From positions 1 through 49,425 of the forward strand of contig NZ_JAVSNJ010000019.1 of NCBI RefSeq assembly GCF_032144095.1: a stretch of 49,425 nucleotides of DNA, in the 5' to 3' direction. The first letter of the stretch is position 1; each line of letters starts with the position of its first letter. The DNA comes from Sphaerochaeta sp032144095 (GTDB lineage Bacteria; Spirochaetota; Spirochaetia; Sphaerochaetales; Sphaerochaetaceae). Under the pieces are notes generated by a model. That model did no database searches. It worked only from the letters and a program-made list of their open reading frames with translations, and had not been told where the DNA came from. Shown piece after piece: positions 1 through 8,924 of the stretch. Position numbers and translations under genes: made by a program.

Positions 1-310
1 AATACTTCCTTAAAATAGAAATGTCCATGACCATCTCAATTTTTCTCCTATTGCAATGACTTCATGTAATGGTATTCCATATATACTCAGTTTGCAAATA
101 CTTAGTACTGGGAGCTCCATGAACGAGGACAGACGAACTGCGCGTCTTTCTTATTTCCTGAGCTTGAATACCCTACACTTTTTCTTCCATTATACCATTA
201 CGATGTAGTGGAGTCCAAAAAACGGCTTCACCCCCCACCACATGGCTTTAGGTGGTTGAGAAACTCATTTTGACCTGAAGTGCATTTGATGTTAGCTTAC
301 CCCATCACCC
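1..310. other. Gene-free AT-rich stretch at window edge
   Basis: No credible coding region on either strand: no reading frame with both a ribosome-binding site and a recognisable product. A short inverted repeat (CCACC near 238, GGTGG near 251) lies about 55 bp past the stop of the following minus-strand gene. It has no T-run, so I do not call it a terminator. Confidence 0.5.
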
Positions 311-2233
311 CTATCGTTTCTCTGCTTTCCTCAGCAACTGCAAGAACTCATCACCTTGCAAAGGCTCTGAGAAATAGAAACCCTGAACACGTTCTATTCC
401 TATCTTGTGTGCCAAGGCCAGCTCCTCTTCAGTCTCCACCCCTTCTACAATGACGCACTTGTCCAGGGTATGCAACATACCAGCCAGAAGGGTGAGCATC
501 TTGGGGTTTGTTGTGGAACTACGGATGACACTCTTGTCGAATTTCACATACGCATAGGGCAGGTCAATCAAGGCCCTGAGATGGGAATAGCCCGAACCGA
601 AATCATCCAGGGCAAAGAAGATTCCCTCACCAGCCAACTCTTTCATTACGGAAGCAACCATCTCGTAGGACTGCAAGACTACCGACTCGGTAATCTCAAA
701 GCCTATCCTCCTCGGATCGACCCCTTCCCGCTTGATGGTCTCCAGGAGGTTCTTCCCTATCGCCTTGGACTCGAACTCAATCCCCGAAAGGTTTACCGCG
801 ATGTATTGCAGTGAATTTTGTTCTTGGGAGATCCTTTTCATCATCTGGCATACCTTGGTCAGCAAAATCTGGGTAAGCTGCACTATCAGGCCAGTCTGCT
901 CTGCCAAGGGGATGAAATCGTCGGGAAGCAGGAATCCAAGATGCTTGTCGACAATTCTCATCAACGCCTCAGCGGATATCAGCTTTCCTGTCCCTATCTC
1001 ATAGACCGGCTGGTAGTAGACCTGCACCTGGTTAGGATCCCTGATCGAATCCCTCAAGGCAGAAATGATGTCCTGCTTATGCTGCTTGTCGAGCGACAAA
1101 GCCCGGGTATAGACAATCTTGCCTGTGTTGCGGACGCTCTTGATCTCCAGCAACAGCTGGTCGGTCGCCCGTTTGAACTCATCAAGAGTAGAAGCCTGCT
1201 TGGGGATACTGATGACAGCGATGTTGACCTGTATGTACAGGAACATACCCTCAACTTCCCAAGGTTGGTCCATCCTCTCCTGGATCTGCGTAACCAAACG
1301 GTCTGCCAGACTACTCTCTCTATTGGGAATGCAAAGACAGAAACGGTCACTATCAAGCCTAAACAGTTCATTTGCTATGCATAAGGTACCAAGATACTCT
1401 GCAAGCTTCACCAATAAGCTGTCACCGATGCGTTGCCCATGACGGGCATTGAAAGCATGGAAATTCTCAATATCCAGAAGAATGACCGAACTGGAGACCT
1501 GAAACCTGAAAATACGGATCAGCTTCCGCTCGAGAAGAGCCATCGTAGGGAGACCTGTCAAACCATCGAGGATGACCGAATCACGTTGTCCGATCAGATA
1601 GTAGAGGACAAGCATGAAAGGGTTCACTACGATGAATAGGGCATAGCTATGGGTAATCCAGAAGGTTGCCATCGAAATCAGCAGCGTTGTGGGAAGAAGT
1701 ATCGATATGAACAGGAATGAACCCTGCAACTCCTTGGCATGAGCTAGTGTGGGCAGAAGCATGCCCAGGCAGAAGAAAACCGACACGACCATCATGAAGG
1801 TGGTTCCCGCTACAGGCAACATATGTGCATACGCTGCATTGAGCGGATAGAACTTTTGTAGGGAAATGTCTGCCACGGTCAGTACGGTCAGCCCTACCAA
1901 GGGGATGAGATGTATGTAGGTCAGCCTTGATACCAGTTTGGGGTTATCTATGACGTTAAGCGCATTGAAATGCATCCACATGGCCAAAAGAAAGGGGAAA
2001 GAGAGAAACTGCAGGGCCCAGAGGACCCGTTCAACATAGACGGGGAAGGTGAGAAAACTTTCCTCCACACCCGTAACCACCATGGAGAGGATGAGGAAGA
2101 CAGAGTATACGATTGAGATCCCGCCGAAGAACCGACTGCCCCTCCCCTTTCTCAACAGGGGGAATCTCAGGACATCGGCAAAGATGGCTAGCATCAGTGA
2201 GGAAGAGAGCAACATGAATTCAAGATACTGCAT
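311..2233 (-). CDS. Membrane GGDEF/EAL protein, likely c-di-GMP phosphodiesterase
   Basis: A 640-residue cyclic-di-GMP signalling protein. About six or seven hydrophobic segments fill residues 1-215, so the input domain sits in the inner membrane. A GGDEF fold follows (about 222-345) and then an EAL domain (about 395-635). The EAL domain has its hallmark residues: E-A-L at 422-424, ITES at 514-517, DDFGSGYS at 543-550, VEGVET at 596-601 and QGFYFSEPL at 617-625. The GGDEF signature is replaced by LDSDRF at 293-298, so diguanylate cyclase activity is unlikely. The expected role is c-di-GMP hydrolysis, with the degenerate domain perhaps binding GTP as an activator (known for the family, inferred here). 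The start has AAGGA six bases upstream. The gene stands alone; its signal and targets are unknown. Confidence 0.9.
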   Translation of the reverse strand: MQYLEFMLLSSSLMLAIFADVLRFPLLRKGRGSRFFGGISIVYSVFLILSMVVTGVEESFLTFPVYVERVLWALQFLSFPFLLAMWMHFNALNVIDNPKLVSRLTYIHLIPLVGLTVLTVADISLQKFYPLNAAYAHMLPVAGTTFMMVVSVFFCLGMLLPTLAHAKELQGSFLFISILLPTTLLISMATFWITHSYALFIVVNPFMLVLYYLIGQRDSVILDGLTGLPTMALLERKLIRIFRFQVSSSVILLDIENFHAFNARHGQRIGDSLLVKLAEYLGTLCIANELFRLDSDRFCLCIPNRESSLADRLVTQIQERMDQPWEVEGMFLYIQVNIAVISIPKQASTLDEFKRATDQLLLEIKSVRNTGKIVYTRALSLDKQHKQDIISALRDSIRDPNQVQVYYQPVYEIGTGKLISAEALMRIVDKHLGFLLPDDFIPLAEQTGLIVQLTQILLTKVCQMMKRISQEQNSLQYIAVNLSGIEFESKAIGKNLLETIKREGVDPRRIGFEITESVVLQSYEMVASVMKELAGEGIFFALDDFGSGYSHLRALIDLPYAYVKFDKSVIRSSTTNPKMLTLLAGMLHTLDKCVIVEGVETEEELALAHKIGIERVQGFYFSEPLQGDEFLQLLRKAEKR

Positions 2234-2498
2234 ACAAATTCCTTACAACACTTCTCCAGAACACCCATTTCTGTAAACACAAGCCTCCATCTCAGAGGGA
2301 AACTCCTAGCATCGTAATGGCATATAATTGACAAAGTTACAACTATTTTATCCTTCATATTCTTGCGAATTGTAGTCTGGGAATACAAACCCATGGATAA
2401 AAATTGAACTACATCATCAAGAGTCCTGCATGTCATGGTCAATCTGGGAAAACAGCCGATTAGCCCCTAGTACCAAAAAGTTTCCTACCAAGGGAGCT

Positions 2499-2527
2499 TG
2501 GGCAGATACAAAATTTGCATCTGCCCA
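2499..2527 (-). terminator. Hairpin downstream of ferredoxin gene
   Basis: A 9-bp perfect inverted repeat (TGGGCAGAT / ATCTGCCCA) with an 11-base loop, starting about 30 bp after the ferredoxin stop codon in the transcribed direction. No U-run follows, so it may be a 3'-end stabiliser or processing site rather than a true intrinsic terminator. The rest of 2234-2556 shows no gene. Confidence 0.45.
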
Positions 2528-2556
2528 TAGCGACTGTGTAGTATAAGTTTCCTTTC

Positions 2557-3042
2557 CTATAGCAACTGCAACAGTCTCAGCACAGCTTCCTTGGGAAAAT
2601 CATCGCTATTGCTGTTTTTTTGTAGCTGCTCTTGCAAAAAAGCCCTGGTAGCCTCATCCTGGGGCAGCATGAAGCCACTCTCACGGTGCAGGTCCTCAGA
2701 GAGTATCCTCAGAGAACGGGCAAGGGCCCTTGCCAATTGCCGTTCGGTGGGGTCAGTTGTCTCCTTGGCAATATCCAGGGCAAGCCTCTCCTGCTCTGCC
2801 TTGCTCTTTGCCAGCTCCTTGAGAGCCTGTTTTGTCTTCTCACTCTTCTTTTGCTGTGGGGTATAGTTCTTGGGAATCAGGAAAATTGCATGGGAGGGGC
2901 AGGCATCCACACAAAGGCGACACCCATCAAGACATTTGCTCGCGTCTATCTGTCCGGTCTCGGTATCGGTAGCTCCGGTGGGGCAGACGAACAGGCAGAG
3001 GCAATCCTTGGTACAGAGTCGAATATTTCTTACGGCATGCAT
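2557..3042 (-). CDS. 2x[4Fe-4S] ferredoxin-like protein with C-terminal helical extension
   Basis: A 161-residue electron carrier. Two iron-sulphur motifs lie in the first 50 residues: C10, C14, C16, C20-P and C37, C41, C44, C48-P. The spacing is unusual: Cx3CxCx3CP for the first and Cx3CxxCx3CP for the second, instead of the standard CxxCxxCxxxCP. The remaining 100 residues are charged and probably helical (Lys/Glu-rich, about 65-115), unlike a minimal ferredoxin. The start codon overlaps the stop of the upstream rubrerythrin-like gene (TGATG), so the two are translationally coupled and probably exchange electrons. The role is inferred to be a redox shuttle, perhaps in oxygen or peroxide defence. 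A clustered ferredoxin fold is clear; the partner is not proven. Confidence 0.8.
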   Translation of the reverse strand: MHAVRNIRLCTKDCLCLFVCPTGATDTETGQIDASKCLDGCRLCVDACPSHAIFLIPKNYTPQQKKSEKTKQALKELAKSKAEQERLALDIAKETTDPTERQLARALARSLRILSEDLHRESGFMLPQDEATRAFLQEQLQKNSNSDDFPKEAVLRLLQLL

Positions 3043-3512
3043 CAGATGGCCTCCTTCTGGACAGCAAGGATCTTGAAGCTTGGTACCTTGCAGACAGGGC
3101 AGATCTCCGGCGGTTGTTCTCCAACATAGACAAAGCCACAGATATCGCAGACAAATACATTGGTTTTCTCCAATAGGGAGGTACCCTGCTTCTCATATCT
3201 GGCCAGAAGGCTCTTCAGGAGTTTTGTCGTCTTCTCCCCCCATACCAAGGAGCGTTGGGCGCCCCGGTCACCTTCGGCTTGTGCAGTCCCTGTTGCCTTG
3301 GCATAGCCTTGGGAAAGATCCTCCTCGATGAGAGCGGAAAGGGCCTTGAAGGACTGCCCTTCCCTTCTCTCCCTCTTTTGCCCGTAGTATGAGGCAAGCC
3401 TGCCAAAAAGGTCCGCTTCCTCCATCCTCATCTGCTTTGAGCATGCCTTTGCAAGGTTCGAACAGACCGACCCAAGCTCCTCAAGCGACATTTCCCGCAT
3501 AGCTTCTTCCAT
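3042..3512 (-). CDS. Rubrerythrin-like protein with C-terminal rubredoxin-type domain
   Basis: A 156-residue protein with a helical N-terminal part (about 1-115) resembling the ferritin-like fold of rubrerythrin, and a C-terminal rubredoxin-type iron knuckle with CDIC and CPVC (about 120-150). In classical rubrerythrins a late helix carries an ExxH diiron ligand pair. The matching stretch here reads WGEKTTK, with no histidine, so the diiron site looks degenerate and peroxidase activity is doubtful. The rubredoxin cysteines are intact. It is the first gene of a two-gene operon with the ferredoxin. AGGAG lies six bases before the ATG. It may act as an electron donor or acceptor rather than as a peroxidase. 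Confidence 0.7.
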   Translation of the reverse strand: MEEAMREMSLEELGSVCSNLAKACSKQMRMEEADLFGRLASYYGQKRERREGQSFKALSALIEEDLSQGYAKATGTAQAEGDRGAQRSLVWGEKTTKLLKSLLARYEKQGTSLLEKTNVFVCDICGFVYVGEQPPEICPVCKVPSFKILAVQKEAI

Positions 3513-3542
3513 GTACTTCTCCTGGATAGGGATTATGCACCC

Positions 3543-3571
3543 AGTATACCATCGTCTGACATATTTTTGGA
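3543..3571 (-). promoter_or_regulatory. Candidate promoter of the rubrerythrin-like/ferredoxin operon
   Basis: Reading the minus strand, an extended -10 (TGG followed by TATACT, hexamer at 3543-3548) lies about 30 bp before the start codon. The matching -35 position (3566-3571, TCCAAA) is weak. It is supported only by position and the extended -10. Confidence 0.4.
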
Positions 3572-3755
3572 AAAACTACACAGCTTTTTGGTAAAAACGT
3601 CTCTGTCTGTAAGTTATTATTCTGAAAACCCATACGATACCTACCAATGGCTTCACTCGGATATATGCGCCGGGTAACCCCATCATTTCTTATTTTTTTT
3701 GTTCTTCCTGACGTATTTTCGGCAAGTAGGTATTTTTTTATAGGATACTGGTTCC

Positions 3756-3968
3756 ATGGAAAAAATGATGATTGGGGAAGCAATTCGTCAGTTGCGCCTT
3801 GCGCAGAACATGACACAGCAGGAGTTGATGGATAGGGCCTATCTTACCAGAAGTCAGATCCATTATATCGAAAAAAACAAGAGGATACCCCGCAAGCAGA
3901 CGGTAGACAATATCTGCGCCGCCTTTGGGATATCCTTTCTCGATCTGGTCACCTTCCAGTATCAGTAG
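3756..3968 (+). CDS. Small XRE-family transcriptional regulator
   Basis: A 70-residue stand-alone helix-turn-helix protein of the Cro/C1 (XRE) type. The pattern is clear: AIRQLRLAQNMTQQELMDRA for helices 1-2, then SQIHYIEKNKRIPRKQTVDNI for the recognition helix and following turn. No effector domain is present. The start is uncertain: ATG at 3756, 3765 and 3768 are all possible, and none has an ideal ribosome-binding site. Its last seven bases overlap the end of ilvB on the other strand. Its target is unknown. Regulation of its own gene or of the flanking redox operon, which starts about 240 bp away, is a guess. Confidence 0.8.
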   Translation: MEKMMIGEAIRQLRLAQNMTQQELMDRAYLTRSQIHYIEKNKRIPRKQTVDNICAAFGISFLDLVTFQYQ

Positions 3969-5644
3969 TCGCCGAGCTCCCCGACACCAAGCATATCGTC
4001 GATGGAGGCCCCTGGGGCTACCATCGGATAGGCCTTGTCGTCGACAGGAATCTCACACTCAATGACCACAGGGGCATTGAGATCGAGGGCTTCCTGCAGG
4101 ATCGGCATCGGGTCATCATCGCTTCCGATCCTCATGCCCTTGATACCGTAGGCATTGGCAAGGGCAACCCAATCGACGACATCATCCAGCGTTGTCTCGC
4201 TGTAGTGGTTATCGAAGAAGAGGGTCTGCCACTGTCGCACCATTCCCAAGGTATGGTTGTTCATCAGCAAGATAATCACCGGAAGCCTGAAACGGGCAAT
4301 GGTTGCAAGCTCGTTGCAGTTCATCCCAAAGCTCCCATCCCCTGCTACGTTGACCACCCTACTCTTTGGGTTTCCGATCTGGGCCCCGATGGCAGCCCCA
4401 GTGCCATATCCCATGGTCCCTAGGCCTCCACTGGTAAGGAAGTGTCCAGGTTGGATATGCTTGAGGAACTGGGCAGCCCACATCTGGTGCTGGCCGACTT
4501 CGGTTACGATGAAGAAGTCAGGGGGAAGCACCTTCTGAAGGCTCTTGAGAAGCTTCTTGGCACGCTGGCTCTCGTTGTCAAACCGGATAGGATAGCGCTT
4601 CTTGTAGGAATCGACCTGCTCCATCCACTTTTCATTGTGCAAGGGCTGGACAAGACGCTTGTTCAGCTCAGAGAGCACAACCTTGACATCACCCACGACA
4701 TGACAGCAGGTCTTGATATTCTTGTCGATCTCAGCCGGATCCACATCGATGTGGATGATTTTCGCATTCTGGGCAAAGCCACTGGCCTTGCTCACCACAC
4801 GGTCGCTGAACCGTGCACCCACCACGACAAGCAGGTCGCAGGCAGAGACACACATGTTGGAGACCTTCGAGCCGTGCATCCCCACCATGCCGGTAAAGCG
4901 CTCGTTGAGGGAACTGACCGCACCACACCCCATGAGGGAGGTACAGACAGGAGCGTCGATGAGCTCTATGAACCTGTTCAGCTCATCGGAGGCCTTGCCC
5001 CTGATGACCCCACCGCCAACGTAGAGCATCGGCCGCTCACTCTCCTTGATCAAAGAGAGGGCCATATCCAAGCTCTCAGCACTCAGGCGCTCGGTCCTCG
5101 GGAGGATGGGTTCAGGCTGCTTGGCCACGTAATCGGCCAAGTGGACTGTCACATCCTTGGGGATGTCGATCAAAACAGGACCTGGACGACCCTCCTGGGC
5201 AATCCTGAAGGCATCCCTGATGGTCTTCGCAAGCATGTTCACATCCTTGACGATGTAGTTGTGCTTGGTGATGGGCATGGTGATGCCGGTGATGTCGACC
5301 TCCTGGAAGCTGTCCTTCCCCAAAAGGGGCAGGGTCACGTTCCCGGTGATGGCAACCATCGGCACACTGTCCATATAGGCGGTGGCGATGCCGGTAACCA
5401 GGTTGGTGGCTCCCGGTCCGCTGGTAGCGATGCACACCCCAACCTTTCCGGTGGAACGTGCATACCCATCTGCAGCATGGCTGGCCCCTTGCTCATGAGC
5501 AGTGAGTATATGTCTGATGCGGTTCTTGTTCTGGAACAGGGCCTCATACAGGGGCAACACGGCCCCCCCAGGAAAGCCGAACACTACATCGACACCCTGT
5601 TCAGTCAAACACTCAATTATTATCTGTGCTCCGGTCATCTGCAT
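3962..5644 (-). CDS. ilvB: Acetolactate synthase, large (catalytic) subunit
   Basis: ThDP-dependent enzyme that condenses two pyruvates to acetolactate (valine/leucine branch) or pyruvate plus 2-oxobutyrate to acetohydroxybutyrate (isoleucine branch). At 560 residues it has the normal length. The N-terminal EQGASHAADGYARSTG carries the catalytic glutamate region. The ThDP/Mg motif runs from GDG at about 435 to NN at about 462. I start at the ATG at 5644, preceded by GAGGAG, and not at an in-frame ATG 28 codons upstream whose extension would overlap ilvD and has no family match. It is the last gene of the operon, 25 bp after ilvD and eight genes away from its regulatory subunit ilvN at the front. 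Its stop overlaps the convergent XRE gene. Confidence 0.96.
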   Translation of the reverse strand: MQMTGAQIIIECLTEQGVDVVFGFPGGAVLPLYEALFQNKNRIRHILTAHEQGASHAADGYARSTGKVGVCIATSGPGATNLVTGIATAYMDSVPMVAITGNVTLPLLGKDSFQEVDITGITMPITKHNYIVKDVNMLAKTIRDAFRIAQEGRPGPVLIDIPKDVTVHLADYVAKQPEPILPRTERLSAESLDMALSLIKESERPMLYVGGGVIRGKASDELNRFIELIDAPVCTSLMGCGAVSSLNERFTGMVGMHGSKVSNMCVSACDLLVVVGARFSDRVVSKASGFAQNAKIIHIDVDPAEIDKNIKTCCHVVGDVKVVLSELNKRLVQPLHNEKWMEQVDSYKKRYPIRFDNESQRAKKLLKSLQKVLPPDFFIVTEVGQHQMWAAQFLKHIQPGHFLTSGGLGTMGYGTGAAIGAQIGNPKSRVVNVAGDGSFGMNCNELATIARFRLPVIILLMNNHTLGMVRQWQTLFFDNHYSETTLDDVVDWVALANAYGIKGMRIGSDDDPMPILQEALDLNAPVVIECEIPVDDKAYPMVAPGASIDDMLGVGELGDY

Positions 5645-5669
5645 ACTAGTTCTCCTCTTCTGTTCGGTC

Positions 5670-7355
5670 CTATTGCTTGAAAATTGCGCCACGGGAAGCA
5701 CTGGTAACCTGTTTGGCATACCTGGCAAGATAGCCGGTGGTTATCGGGCTCTCCTTGCATTTCCAACCTTTCCTTCTCTGTTCCAGGACTTTCTCATCGA
5801 CAAGCAGCTCAAGCTTTCCCTGGGGGATGTCGATGCTGATGATGTCCCCTTCCTCGACAAACGCAATAGGTCCGCCTTCGGCAGCCTCAGGGCTCACATG
5901 CCCGATGGAAGCTCCCCGGGTGGCACCACTGAAACGACCATCGGTGATGAGGGCCACATCCTTGTCCAACCCCATGCCAGCAATGGCGGAGGTGGGAGAG
6001 AGCATCTCGCGCATGCCAGGACCTCCCTTCGGACCCTCGTAGCGGATAACCACCACATCGCCACTCTTGATCTGGGAAGCGAAGATAGCCTTGATGACAT
6101 CCTCCTCACTCTCAAAGACCCTTGCAGGGCCCTTGTGGACGAGCATCTTCTCATCGACGGCACTCTTCTTGACCACGGCCCCATCGGGGGCGAGGTTTCC
6201 CTGCAGCACGGCTATGCCGCCTGTCTTGGAGTAGGGATTGGTGATCGGCCTGATGACCGAGGTATTGTAGTTCGTTGCATGCTTGTAGAGCTCGCCAATG
6301 CTCTTGCAGCTGACAGTCGGCAAACTGCCGTCCAACAGGCCGGCCTTGTCAAGCTCGTGCATTACCGCAAGCACCCCACCTGCCTGGTAGAGGTCCTCGA
6401 TATGGTAGGGGCCGGCAGGGGCGAGGTGGCAGAGGTTCGGCACCTTTGCACTGATCGCATTTGCCATGAAGATATCAAGTTCGACTCCGGCCTCGTGGGC
6501 AATGGCAGGAAGATGGAGCATCGTGTTGGTGCTGCATCCAAGGGCCATGTCAACTGCCAGGGCATTGGCAAAGGCCTTTGGTGTGAGGATGTCCAGGGGA
6601 CGGAGGTTCTTCTTCAGGATCTCCATGATCATGTAGCCGGCTTCCTTGGCAAGGCGGTCACGGGCGCTATAGACAGCGGGAACCGTCCCGTTGCCGGGAA
6701 GGCCCATGCCGATGGCCTCGGTAAGGCAGTTCATGCTGTTGGCCGTATACATGCCGCTGCAGGAACCGCAGGTAGGACAGGCATTGTCCTCAAACACGTC
6801 CAGCTGTTCCTGGCTCATGGTACCGGCAGCCTGGCTTCCCACGGCCTCAAACATCGTCGAAAGGCTCATGCCATTGACCGACCCACCAGGGACGTGACCT
6901 GCCAGCATGGGGCCTCCTGAGACGAAGATGGAGGGGATGTTCAGCCTTGCTGCGGCCATGAGCATACCCGGGACGATCTTGTCACAGTTGGGGACAAAGA
7001 CCAGGGCATCGAAAGGATGGGCGGTAGCCATGATCTCGATCGAATCGGCGATGATCTCCCGACTGGCCAAGGAGTACTTCATACCCGTATGCCCCATCGC
7101 TATGCCATCGCAGACACCGATAACAGGAAACGCAACAGGATTGCCTCCAGCTTCACGTACCCCTGCCTTGACACCATCGACTATCCTGTTGAGGTGGATA
7201 TGGCCGGGGATGATCTCGTTCGCACCGTTTACGATGCCGATCATCGGCATATGAATTTCACGGTCAGTCCAACCGAGAGCCTTCATCAGGGACCGGTGAG
7301 GGGCCTTGTCGACACCTTCGGTCATTGCACTTGAGCGTTTCTTGCTATCGTCCAT
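5670..7355 (-). CDS. ilvD: Dihydroxy-acid dehydratase
   Basis: Iron-sulphur dehydratase converting 2,3-dihydroxy-isovalerate and 2,3-dihydroxy-3-methylvalerate to the 2-oxo acids, the third common step of valine and isoleucine synthesis. The 561 residues match the family. The cluster cysteines lie in PNCDKIVPG (C124) and CPTCGSCSGM (193-199), and the C-terminal GRFSGATRG motif is present. A strong GGGGAGG site lies eight bases before the start at 7355. It follows leuB by 16 bp within the operon. Enzymes of this kind are usually oxygen-sensitive, which fits an anaerobic host. Confidence 0.97.
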   Translation of the reverse strand: MDDSKKRSSAMTEGVDKAPHRSLMKALGWTDREIHMPMIGIVNGANEIIPGHIHLNRIVDGVKAGVREAGGNPVAFPVIGVCDGIAMGHTGMKYSLASREIIADSIEIMATAHPFDALVFVPNCDKIVPGMLMAAARLNIPSIFVSGGPMLAGHVPGGSVNGMSLSTMFEAVGSQAAGTMSQEQLDVFEDNACPTCGSCSGMYTANSMNCLTEAIGMGLPGNGTVPAVYSARDRLAKEAGYMIMEILKKNLRPLDILTPKAFANALAVDMALGCSTNTMLHLPAIAHEAGVELDIFMANAISAKVPNLCHLAPAGPYHIEDLYQAGGVLAVMHELDKAGLLDGSLPTVSCKSIGELYKHATNYNTSVIRPITNPYSKTGGIAVLQGNLAPDGAVVKKSAVDEKMLVHKGPARVFESEEDVIKAIFASQIKSGDVVVIRYEGPKGGPGMREMLSPTSAIAGMGLDKDVALITDGRFSGATRGASIGHVSPEAAEGGPIAFVEEGDIISIDIPQGKLELLVDEKVLEQRRKGWKCKESPITTGYLARYAKQVTSASRGAIFKQ

Positions 7356-7371
7356 CCTAGGTTCCTCCCCT

Positions 7372-8430
7372 TTACAGGGCCTGGGCTATAAGGTCACCCA
7401 TCTCTTTTGTACCGACAAGCTTCATGCCCTCGGTGTAGATGTCCGCGGTGCGGTAGGACGCATCGAGAACCTTGGAAACAGCCTCTTCGATGGCATCGGC
7501 TTCCTTGGGCAGGCCGAAGGTGTAGCGCATCATCATGCCGACAGAGAGGATGGTGGCTATAGGGTTGGCCACATTCTTGCCTGCAAGGTCAGGGGCACTG
7601 CCATGGATAGGCTCGTACATGCCAAACCCATCCTCCCTCAGGGAAGCCGATGGCAACATCCCGATCGAGCCGGTGATCTGGGAGGCCTCGTCGCTGAGGA
7701 TATCCCCGAACATGTTCTCCGTCACGATGACATCGAACTGACGGGGGTTGCGAACAAGCTGCATCGCCGCGTTGTCCACATAGAGGTGGTTCACCACCAC
7801 GTCAGGATAGTCGGGGGCAAGACGCCCCACGATCTCCCTCCAGAGCTGGCTGGAGTTGAGGATGTTCGCCTTGTCGACACTGCACAGCCTCTTCTTCCGC
7901 TTCTGGGCGGTCTCAAAACCCTTGCGCACTATCCGTTCGATCTCGGAGACGGTATAGCTCATCGTGTCATAGGCACCGTTCTCGTCACGACCTCGCTGGC
8001 CAAAGTAGATTCCACCGGTGAGCTCGCGCACCACCATGATGTCCAATCCCTCCCCCACGATCTCAGCCTTCAGGGGGCAGGCCCCGGCAAGCTGCTTGTA
8101 GAGGATGGCAGGTCGGAGGTTGCAGAACAGCCCCATACCCCCACGAAGACCCAGAAGGGCCTTCTCCGGGCGTAGGTTGCTGGGAAGCTTGTCCCAGGCC
8201 GGGCCGCCAACGGCACCGAGCAGGACGCTGTCGCTCTCCTGGCAACCCTTGAGGGTCTCCTCGGGAAGTGGCTTTCCTGTCGCGTCGATGGCACAGCCAC
8301 CGGCGAGGTAGGAGGTGTAGGTAAATTCGTGGCCGAATTTCTTGGCGAGGCGGTCAAGCACCTTCACAGCCTCAGAGACGATATCCACCCCGATCCCATC
8401 CCCTGGGACCAATGCAATATGCTTCTTCAT
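7372..8430 (-). CDS. leuB: 3-isopropylmalate dehydrogenase
   Basis: NAD-dependent oxidative decarboxylase of leucine synthesis. In the citramalate route it also oxidises erythro-3-methylmalate to 2-oxobutyrate. The 352 residues are standard. Family marks are GDGIGVDIVSEA at the N-terminus, the metal-binding ENMFGDILSDEASQ and the nucleotide-binding EPIHGSAPDLAGKNVANP. The start overlaps the end of leuD by four bases (ATGA), implying coupled translation. Because only one leuC/leuD/leuB set is present, these enzymes probably serve both leucine and isoleucine. Confidence 0.97.
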   Translation of the reverse strand: MKKHIALVPGDGIGVDIVSEAVKVLDRLAKKFGHEFTYTSYLAGGCAIDATGKPLPEETLKGCQESDSVLLGAVGGPAWDKLPSNLRPEKALLGLRGGMGLFCNLRPAILYKQLAGACPLKAEIVGEGLDIMVVRELTGGIYFGQRGRDENGAYDTMSYTVSEIERIVRKGFETAQKRKKRLCSVDKANILNSSQLWREIVGRLAPDYPDVVVNHLYVDNAAMQLVRNPRQFDVIVTENMFGDILSDEASQITGSIGMLPSASLREDGFGMYEPIHGSAPDLAGKNVANPIATILSVGMMMRYTFGLPKEADAIEEAVSKVLDASYRTADIYTEGMKLVGTKEMGDLIAQAL

Positions 8431-8924
8431 GCCTTCGCCCCTTTTGCTGCAATGTAGGGGGCAAGGCCACCGGCCTGGATGAGTGCCTGCATAAAGGGAG
8501 GAAACGGCTCGCTCTGGAACGATTTGCCGCTGGTCTCGTTGGTGATGACCCCTGTGGAGAAGTCCACACTGACCACATCGCCTGCCTTGATGCCATCACA
8601 GGCCTCCTCGCACTCGAGGATAGGAAGGCCGATATTGAGGGCGTTGCGGTAGAAGATACGGGCATAGGTACGGGCGATCACACAGGAGATTCCGCTCTCC
8701 TTGATGGCTATGGGAGCATGCTCACGGCTTGAGCCGCAGCCGAAGTTCTTGTCTGCGACGATGATGTCACCGTCTTGCACCTTCTTCACGAAGCTCTGGT
8801 CGATATCCTCCATGCAATGCATGGCCAGTTCCTTGTGGTTGGAGGTATTGAGGTACCTCGCAGGGATGATGACATCGGTATCGATGTTGTCCCCATATCT
8901 GAAAACACTTCCTCTAGCTTGCAT
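8427..8924 (-). CDS. leuD: 3-isopropylmalate/citramalate isomerase, small subunit
   Basis: Swivelling-domain subunit that pairs with LeuC to move the hydroxyl group of isopropylmalate (and citramalate). At 165 residues it is the short form usually found with roughly 420-residue LeuC proteins (archaeal-type isomerase), not the roughly 200-residue enterobacterial form. The conserved NFGCGSSREHAP and the IFYRNALNIGLP stretch are present. Its start overlaps the leuC stop by one base (TAATG) and its end overlaps leuB by four, so LeuC, LeuD and LeuB should be made together. Confidence 0.95.
   Translation of the reverse strand: MQARGSVFRYGDNIDTDVIIPARYLNTSNHKELAMHCMEDIDQSFVKKVQDGDIIVADKNFGCGSSREHAPIAIKESGISCVIARTYARIFYRNALNIGLPILECEEACDGIKAGDVVSVDFSTGVITNETSGKSFQSEPFPPFMQALIQAGGLAPYIAAKGAKA

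Noticed and set aside
2194..2442. Small minus-strand ORF of 82 codons upstream of the GGDEF/EAL gene
   Set aside because: It overlaps the start of a clear gene in another frame and has no recognisable product.
4442..6920. Long open frames on the plus strand opposite ilvB and ilvD (412 and 472 codons)
   Set aside because: They are antisense shadows of well-supported genes in a GC-rich, stop-poor frame; the products have no recognisable domain and no operon context.
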